Positions 14,516 through 18,171 of a stretch of DNA of 18,171 nucleotides are shown in pieces (the stretch's first letter is position 1; every line of letters begins with the position of its first letter). Origin of the DNA: an uncultured Erysipelotrichaceae bacterium. GTDB taxonomy: Bacteria > Bacillota_I > Bacilli_A > RF39 > UBA660. The stretch spans positions 1-18,171 of the forward strand of contig CACXFI010000064.1 in the NCBI GenBank assembly GCA_902766875.1, given 5' to 3'. The notes under the pieces were generated by a model. The model was not told where the DNA came from and searched no databases. It saw only the letters and a list, made by a program, of their open reading frames with translations. The translations under genes were made by a program, and so were the position numbers.

Positions 14516-15880
14516 ATGAATTATGATGAAATTTGGGAAAATTTTTTAATAAAAATTAAAGATTTGGTTTCTCCTTTTTCATATGAAACTTGGTTTACTG
14601 ATACTAAATTAGTTAATATTAAAAATAATATTGCTACTATTATTGTACCAACCAATCTTCATAAAAAGCATTTAGCTGATAATTATAAAAATGAAATGGA
14701 AGGTGTTTTAAGTTCTATTACTGGAAATACTTTTAGTTTTGATTTTATTTTAGAGTCAGAAAATATAAATATTTTAAATTCTTTTGTTAATAATTCTGAA
14801 TTTGAAGAAGATAGTTTTAGACAATCTTTTTCTGATGCAAATTTAAATCCTAAATATACTTTTGATAGTTTTATTGTTGGAGAAAGTAATAGATTTGCTT
14901 TTACTGCTTCTAGAGCTGTTGCAGAAAAACCTGGTAAGGCTTATAATCCTTTGTTTTTATATGGTAAGAGTGGTCTTGGTAAAACTCATTTAATGCAAGC
15001 AATTGGTAATTATATTATAGATAATACAAATAAAAGAGTGTTATATATATCTAGTGAAAAATTTGTTAATGATTTTATAAATGCTGTTAGATATAATGAT
15101 AAAAATAATTTTGATAAAATTGATAATTTTAAAAATAAGTATAGAAAAATTGATGTTTTAATCATAGATGATATTCAATTTTTAGGTAGTGCCACTAAAG
15201 GTCAAGAAGAATTTTTTCATACATTTAATGAGTTGTATGATTCTAATAAGCAAATTATTATAGCTTCTGATAGAAGTGTTGATGATTTAAAAATGTTAGA
15301 AAATAGATTATTAACTAGGTTTAATTGGGGTCTTACTGCAAATATTACACCTCCTGATTTTGATTTAAGGGTTAATATTATAAAGAATAAAATATCACAT
15401 TTAGAAACTGCTGATGATGTACCTTTAGATGTTATTGAATATATTGCAAATAATTTTGCTAGTGATGTTAGACAATTAGAAGGGGCTATTACTAGGGTAT
15501 TTGCTTATTCTTTAATGATGAATAAAGGAATTATTGATTTACCAACAGCTATAGAAGCATTGAAAGATCAAATAATAGATAGAAGTGTTTATAAAAATAA
15601 CGTTCATAGAATTCAAACTGTAGTTTGTGAATATTTTAAAATAACAATTGAAGATATGAAAGGTAAAAAAAGAAGTCAAAATATTAATTATCCTAGACAA
15701 GTAGCTATTTATTTATGTAGAAAATTAACAGATGAATCATTTCCTAAAATTGGAACTCATTTTGGAGGAAGAGATCATTCTACTATAATAAGTTCTTATA
15801 AAAAAATTGATAAGGAATTAAAGAGTAATGAACAATTAAGAGTAGTAATTAATGAATTAAAAAGAAGGTTATCAAATTAG
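14516..15880 (+). CDS. dnaA: Chromosomal replication initiator DnaA
   Basis: 454 residues, normal length. It binds DnaA boxes and ATP and melts the origin. Domain I starts at the N-terminus (IWENFLIKIKDLVSPFSYETWF). A short, Asn/Ser-rich domain II covers about 80-108. The AAA+ domain III has Walker A GKSGLGKT (150-157) and Walker B VLIIDDIQFL (Asp218, Asp219). The DNA-binding domain IV ends with the signature GGRDHSTIISSYKKI (from 417). The start ATG is fixed by AAGGAGGAGG eight bases upstream. It is followed after 140 bases by dnaN, with a second DnaA-box cluster between. Confidence 0.99.
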   Translation: MNYDEIWENFLIKIKDLVSPFSYETWFTDTKLVNIKNNIATIIVPTNLHKKHLADNYKNEMEGVLSSITGNTFSFDFILESENINILNSFVNNSEFEEDSFRQSFSDANLNPKYTFDSFIVGESNRFAFTASRAVAEKPGKAYNPLFLYGKSGLGKTHLMQAIGNYIIDNTNKRVLYISSEKFVNDFINAVRYNDKNNFDKIDNFKNKYRKIDVLIIDDIQFLGSATKGQEEFFHTFNELYDSNKQIIIASDRSVDDLKMLENRLLTRFNWGLTANITPPDFDLRVNIIKNKISHLETADDVPLDVIEYIANNFASDVRQLEGAITRVFAYSLMMNKGIIDLPTAIEALKDQIIDRSVYKNNVHRIQTVVCEYFKITIEDMKGKKRSQNINYPRQVAIYLCRKLTDESFPKIGTHFGGRDHSTIISSYKKIDKELKSNEQLRVVINELKRRLSN

Positions 15881-15885
15881 TAAAA

Positions 15886-15966
15886 TGTGGATAATTTATA
15901 TTTTAAACAATATGATATGTGGATTATAATATATTGATATATAAATGTTTATATTATTTTTCCACA
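15886..15966. other. dnaA-dnaN intergenic DnaA-box cluster (oriC part 2)
   Basis: A perfect consensus box TTATCCACA at 15894-15886 (minus), TAATCCACA at 15926-15918 (minus, one mismatch), and TTTTCCACA at 15958-15966 (plus, one mismatch), with A+T-only DNA between and after. In B. subtilis the unwinding element lies in this interval, so this may be the unwinding side of a bipartite origin. Confidence 0.75.
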
Positions 15967-16020
15967 GTTTCCACTTTATAATAATAAATATATTAATATA
16001 ATAAGAAAGAAGGAAAAAAA

Positions 16021-17136
16021 ATGAAATTTAAAATTAAAAGGAATATTTTATTAGAAAATTTAAATCATGTTTCTAAAGCTATATCAAGTAGGAATTTAAT
16101 TCCTATACTTTCTGGTATTAAATTTGAATTAGAAGAAAATGGGTTATTTTTATATGCTAGTGATACTGATATTTCTGTTAGGTGTTTTATTCCTAAAGAT
16201 AAGATAACTAAAATTAATGAAGTTGGTAGTATTGTAATTGGTGGTAAATATATTGTTGAAATTATAAGAAAATTACCTGATACTGATATAACTATTGAAG
16301 TAATAGATGGGTTTAAAATGATTATTAGTACTTCTAATACTGAATTTAATTTAAATGGTATTAATCCTTCTGATTTTCCTAATTTAGATTTAGAAGAAAC
16401 AAATGAACCTATTATAATAGATACTGAGAATTTTAAAACATTAATAAATCAAACTTTTTTTGCAACTTCTCAAAATGAATCTAGACCTTTATTAACAGGT
16501 ATTAATTTTAGAATAAATAATAATTTATTAGAGGTAATGGCTACTGATTCTTATAGATTAAGTAGAAAAGTTATTAATTTAGATGGAAATAATTATAATG
16601 ATATAAATATTGTTATTCCTAGTAAGAATTTGGTTGAATTATGTAAAATGTTAGATGATGATAAAGACAATCTTGAATTACATATATTTAATAATAAAAT
16701 ATTGTTTAAATATAAGAATATATTATTTTTATCTAGATTATTAAGTGGTACATATCCTGCTACTTCTTCTATTATTCCTAACGAATTTGAAATTTCTATA
16801 AATTGTAATGCAAACGAATTATATGAAATGATTGATAGAGCTTCTTTATTGACTTCTGATAGAGATAAAAATACTATTAAATTATTATTAGAGAAGAAAA
16901 TTTTAACTATATTGTCTAATTCCCCTGAAATAGGAAAAGTTGAAGAAAAAATAAAAGTTGATTGTGATAAAGAGATTTCTATATCTTTTAGTTCTAAATA
17001 TATGCTTGATGCTATAAAAAGTTTTAATAAGGATAATATAAAAATTAATATAAATAATGATAATAGTCCAATAATAATTAATTCTGATGAAGAAAAAGAT
17101 TTAATTCAATTAGTTTTACCAATAAAAACATATTAA
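16021..17136 (+). CDS. dnaN: DNA polymerase III beta sliding clamp
   Basis: 371 residues, normal length. It is the ring-shaped processivity factor for DNA polymerase III. N-terminal MKFKIKRNILLENLNHVSKAISSRNLIPIL and the later LLTGINF and MATDSYRLSRK blocks are typical of the three clamp domains. The C-terminus LVLPIKTY corresponds to the family's MPMR-type end that lines the partner-binding pocket. AAGAAGGA lies upstream of the ATG. The gene is followed by a perfect 13-bp hairpin with a T-run. Confidence 0.98.
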   Translation: MKFKIKRNILLENLNHVSKAISSRNLIPILSGIKFELEENGLFLYASDTDISVRCFIPKDKITKINEVGSIVIGGKYIVEIIRKLPDTDITIEVIDGFKMIISTSNTEFNLNGINPSDFPNLDLEETNEPIIIDTENFKTLINQTFFATSQNESRPLLTGINFRINNNLLEVMATDSYRLSRKVINLDGNNYNDINIVIPSKNLVELCKMLDDDKDNLELHIFNNKILFKYKNILFLSRLLSGTYPATSSIIPNEFEISINCNANELYEMIDRASLLTSDRDKNTIKLLLEKKILTILSNSPEIGKVEEKIKVDCDKEISISFSSKYMLDAIKSFNKDNIKININNDNSPIIINSDEEKDLIQLVLPIKTY

Positions 17137-17180
17137 TTATTTAATATTCGACATTGTTTTATTATTATTAATGATTTAAT

Positions 17181-17217
17181 AAAATTATATATATTTTAGA
17201 TATATATAATTTTTTTT
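17181..17217 (+). terminator. Perfect A+T hairpin between dnaN and the comK-like gene
   Basis: AAAATTATATATA / TATATATAATTTT, 13 perfect pairs (17181-17193 with 17201-17213), 7-base loop TTTTAGA, then Ts. It reads as a dnaN terminator but ends only 5 bases before the GGGGG of the next gene's ribosome binding site. Its right arm contains TATAAT (17205-17210). Confidence 0.75.
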
Positions 17218-17233
17218 AGTTAGGGGGTGTATT

Positions 17234-17692
17234 TTGGAAAATAATTATGAAATATCTAGTAATACTTTATTATTATATTCTATAAAAAATAATGAGACTA
17301 TAGTGTATGAATCTGATATAAAATATAATATAAATAAGAAATCTTCAAAGATAATAGATAATAGTTGTAGATTTTTTGGTAGTTCTCTTTCTGGTAGACA
17401 AGAAGGTACTAAAAGTTTGATAGGTACTTCAATAAAAGCTCCTGTTATTATTGAAGAGAGTAAGAATATTATATTTTTTCCAACTAGTTCTCCTAGAAAT
17501 AATATATGTAATTGGATTTCTTATAATAATTTAATAAAGTATGAAAAAATTGATAATAATTATACTAAATTATATTTTAGTTGTGGATTTATATTTGATA
17601 TTGATATTTCTTATAATATAATTGATAATCAAGTTACTAGATGTATTAAATTAGAAAAAATGTATTTAAAAAGAAAAAAGCTATTTAATTAG
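17234..17692 (+). CDS. comK: ComK-family competence transcription factor, short form
   Basis: 152 residues; B. subtilis ComK has 192. Matches to ComK: SCRFFGSSLSGRQEGTK (44-60), KAPVIIEESKNIIFFPT (68-84), CNWIS (92-96) and ISYNIIDNQVTR (125-136), all in order and spacing. ComK binds AAAA-N5-TTTT half-sites and turns on DNA-uptake genes in Bacilli. The protein stops where ComK would continue into its last 35 or so residues, which in B. subtilis include the FMLYP motif bound by MecA for ClpCP degradation; the stop is followed at once by a terminator, so this is not an obvious frameshift. The start is TTG at 17234 with GGGGGTG five bases upstream. It sits between dnaN and recF, where yaaA/rlbA is usual. 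Family: very likely. Whether it controls competence here is open. Confidence 0.88.
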   Translation: MENNYEISSNTLLLYSIKNNETIVYESDIKYNINKKSSKIIDNSCRFFGSSLSGRQEGTKSLIGTSIKAPVIIEESKNIIFFPTSSPRNNICNWISYNNLIKYEKIDNNYTKLYFSCGFIFDIDISYNIIDNQVTRCIKLEKMYLKRKKLFN

Positions 17693-17699
17693 CTTTTTT
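17674..17699 (+). terminator. Terminator after the comK-like gene
   Basis: AAAAAAGCTA / TAGCTTTTTT, a 10-bp stem with a 6-base loop (17684-17689). The stop codon TAG (17690-17692) begins the right arm and the left arm codes for the last Lys and Leu residues. Confidence 0.85.
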
Positions 17700-17720
17700 C
17701 TTTATTTTAATTATTAAGTG

Positions 17721-17729
17721 TGATATAAT
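17721..17729 (+). promoter_or_regulatory. Likely recF promoter (extended -10 TGATATAAT)
   Basis: Same nine-base extended -10 as in the VUT-pair and DUF1934 promoters. No clear -35. The start site would be near 17736, about 60 bases before the recF ATG. Confidence 0.5.
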
Positions 17730-17762
17730 TATATATGTATAGGGATACCTACTTTTAGAAAA

Positions 17763-17786
17763 GAGTGTTAAAATGAGTGTTAAAAT
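17763..17786 (+). repeat. Perfect 12-bp tandem duplication before recF
   Basis: GAGTGTTAAAAT occurs twice without a gap (17763-17774 and 17775-17786). Each copy holds TGTTAAAAT, the -10 type used before dnaA and mnmE. Confidence 0.9.
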
Positions 17787-17805
17787 TGATTTAAATGTTA
17801 ATTAA
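17773..17805 (+). CDS. Possible 10-codon leader peptide overlapping the recF start
   Basis: ATG to TAA encoding MSVKIDLNVN. It overlaps the recF ATG by 11 bases and has a weak ribosome binding site (AAAAGAG) eight bases upstream. recF itself has no visible ribosome binding site, so translation of this small frame could deliver ribosomes to recF. It may equally be chance in A+T-rich DNA. Confidence 0.25.
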   Translation: MSVKIDLNVN

Positions 17806-18171
17806 AAATATAATATTAAAAAAATATCGTAATTATGATAATTTAAATCTTACTTTTAATGATAAATTAAATATATTTATAGGAGATAATGCTCAAGGTA
17901 AAACTAATATATTAGAATCTATATATGTTTTATCTCTTACTAAGTCTTATTTAGGTGTTAGTGATAGAGATTTAATTAAATTTAATAATTCTAATTGTAT
18001 TATTAAAGGTAAAATTTATAAAGATGATTTTTTAAATGATTTGGAAATTAAAATTACTCAAAATTCTAAAAAAATTTTTATTAATAGTAAAGAAATAAAA
18101 AAGTTTAGGGATTATATTTCTAAATTTAATGTTATTTTATTTAGTCCTGAAAATATTAGAATGATTAAAGA
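17795..18171 (+). CDS. recF: DNA replication and repair protein RecF (partial, cut by window end)
   Basis: The first 125 codons are visible. It is an SMC-like ATPase that binds gapped DNA with RecO and RecR and helps load RecA. The start MLIKNIILKKYRNYDNLNL matches the RecF N-terminus, and Walker A is GDNAQGKTN in FIGDNAQGKTNILESIY. KSYLGVSDRDLI and LFSPENIRMIK follow in the usual order. An in-frame TAA just before the ATG (17792-17794) fixes the start. There is no clear Shine-Dalgarno sequence. The place after dnaN is standard, here with comK between. Confidence 0.95.
   Translation, partial: MLIKNIILKKYRNYDNLNLTFNDKLNIFIGDNAQGKTNILESIYVLSLTKSYLGVSDRDLIKFNNSNCIIKGKIYKDDFLNDLEIKITQNSKKIFINSKEIKKFRDYISKFNVILFSPENIRMIK

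Noticed and set aside
1..18171. Use of UGA as tryptophan (Mollicutes code)
   Set aside because: All tryptophans in conserved positions use TGG, genes have normal lengths under code 11, and an ATGA coupling uses TGA as stop.
1..18171. CRISPR arrays, insertion sequences, tRNA or rRNA genes, prophage genes
   Set aside because: No regularly spaced repeats, terminal inverted repeats, transposase motifs, cloverleaf sequences or phage proteins were seen; the window is nearly full of core genes.

Overview
The window is one contiguous chromosomal origin region from a very A+T-rich (by eye about three quarters A+T) Gram-positive-type bacterium. It carries RNA polymerase delta, a ComK-like protein, a Noc-like ParB protein and a class A penicillin-binding protein. 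The gene order around rpmH and dnaA is that of Bacilli. TGG is used for tryptophan throughout, the main genes are open without needing TGA as a sense codon, and one gene pair overlaps through ATGA, so genetic code 11 fits and the Mycoplasma code does not. The best guess is an uncultured, host-associated, low-GC lineage of Bacilli, of the RF39 or Erysipelotrichales-like kind. The placement is inference; the region type is clear.

Layout. Left arm (1-2421, minus strand): two tandem, divergent VUT/YhhQ-like membrane transporters joined by an ATGA overlap, then rpoE (delta subunit), then a DUF1934/YwiB-like gene. A class A penicillin-binding protein (2536-4521) is the only plus-strand gene in the left replichore, so it runs head-on to replication. 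It converges with noc on a shared bidirectional terminator. The minus-strand block that follows is the classic one, read away from the origin: rpmH, rnpA, yidC, jag, [terminator], mnmE, [terminator], mnmG, rsmG, [terminator], noc. A consensus TTGACA-17-TATAAT promoter drives rpmH and the genes behind it.

Right of rpmH the direction switches. A HerA/DUF87 DNA-translocase-like ATPase (12429-14186) lies between rpmH and dnaA. It is followed by the origin proper: eight DnaA-box-like sites upstream of dnaA, then dnaA, then a second box cluster between dnaA and dnaN. After dnaN comes a short ComK-family gene in the place where Bacilli usually have the S4-domain gene yaaA/rlbA, and then the first 125 codons of recF, cut by the window end.

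How it works together: DnaA and its boxes start replication; DnaN is the sliding clamp; RecF handles gap repair. Noc normally keeps division off the nucleoid. MnmE and MnmG modify the wobble uridine of tRNAs, RsmG methylates 16S rRNA, RnpA is the RNase P protein and L34 a ribosomal protein. YidC and Jag/KhpB serve membrane insertion and RNA-linked envelope control, and the penicillin-binding protein builds peptidoglycan.

The most notable points are: (1) a Noc with Noc-type DNA-reading residues and a Noc-type C-terminal domain, but with about 255 residues of N/Q/P-rich disordered linker between the core and that domain, and without the usual N-terminal membrane helix; (2) a HerA-type ATPase built into the origin locus with no NurA-like partner in view; (3) a ComK that ends before the region carrying the MecA degradation signal, preceded by a perfect hairpin. 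I see no CRISPR array, insertion sequence, tRNA or rRNA gene here.
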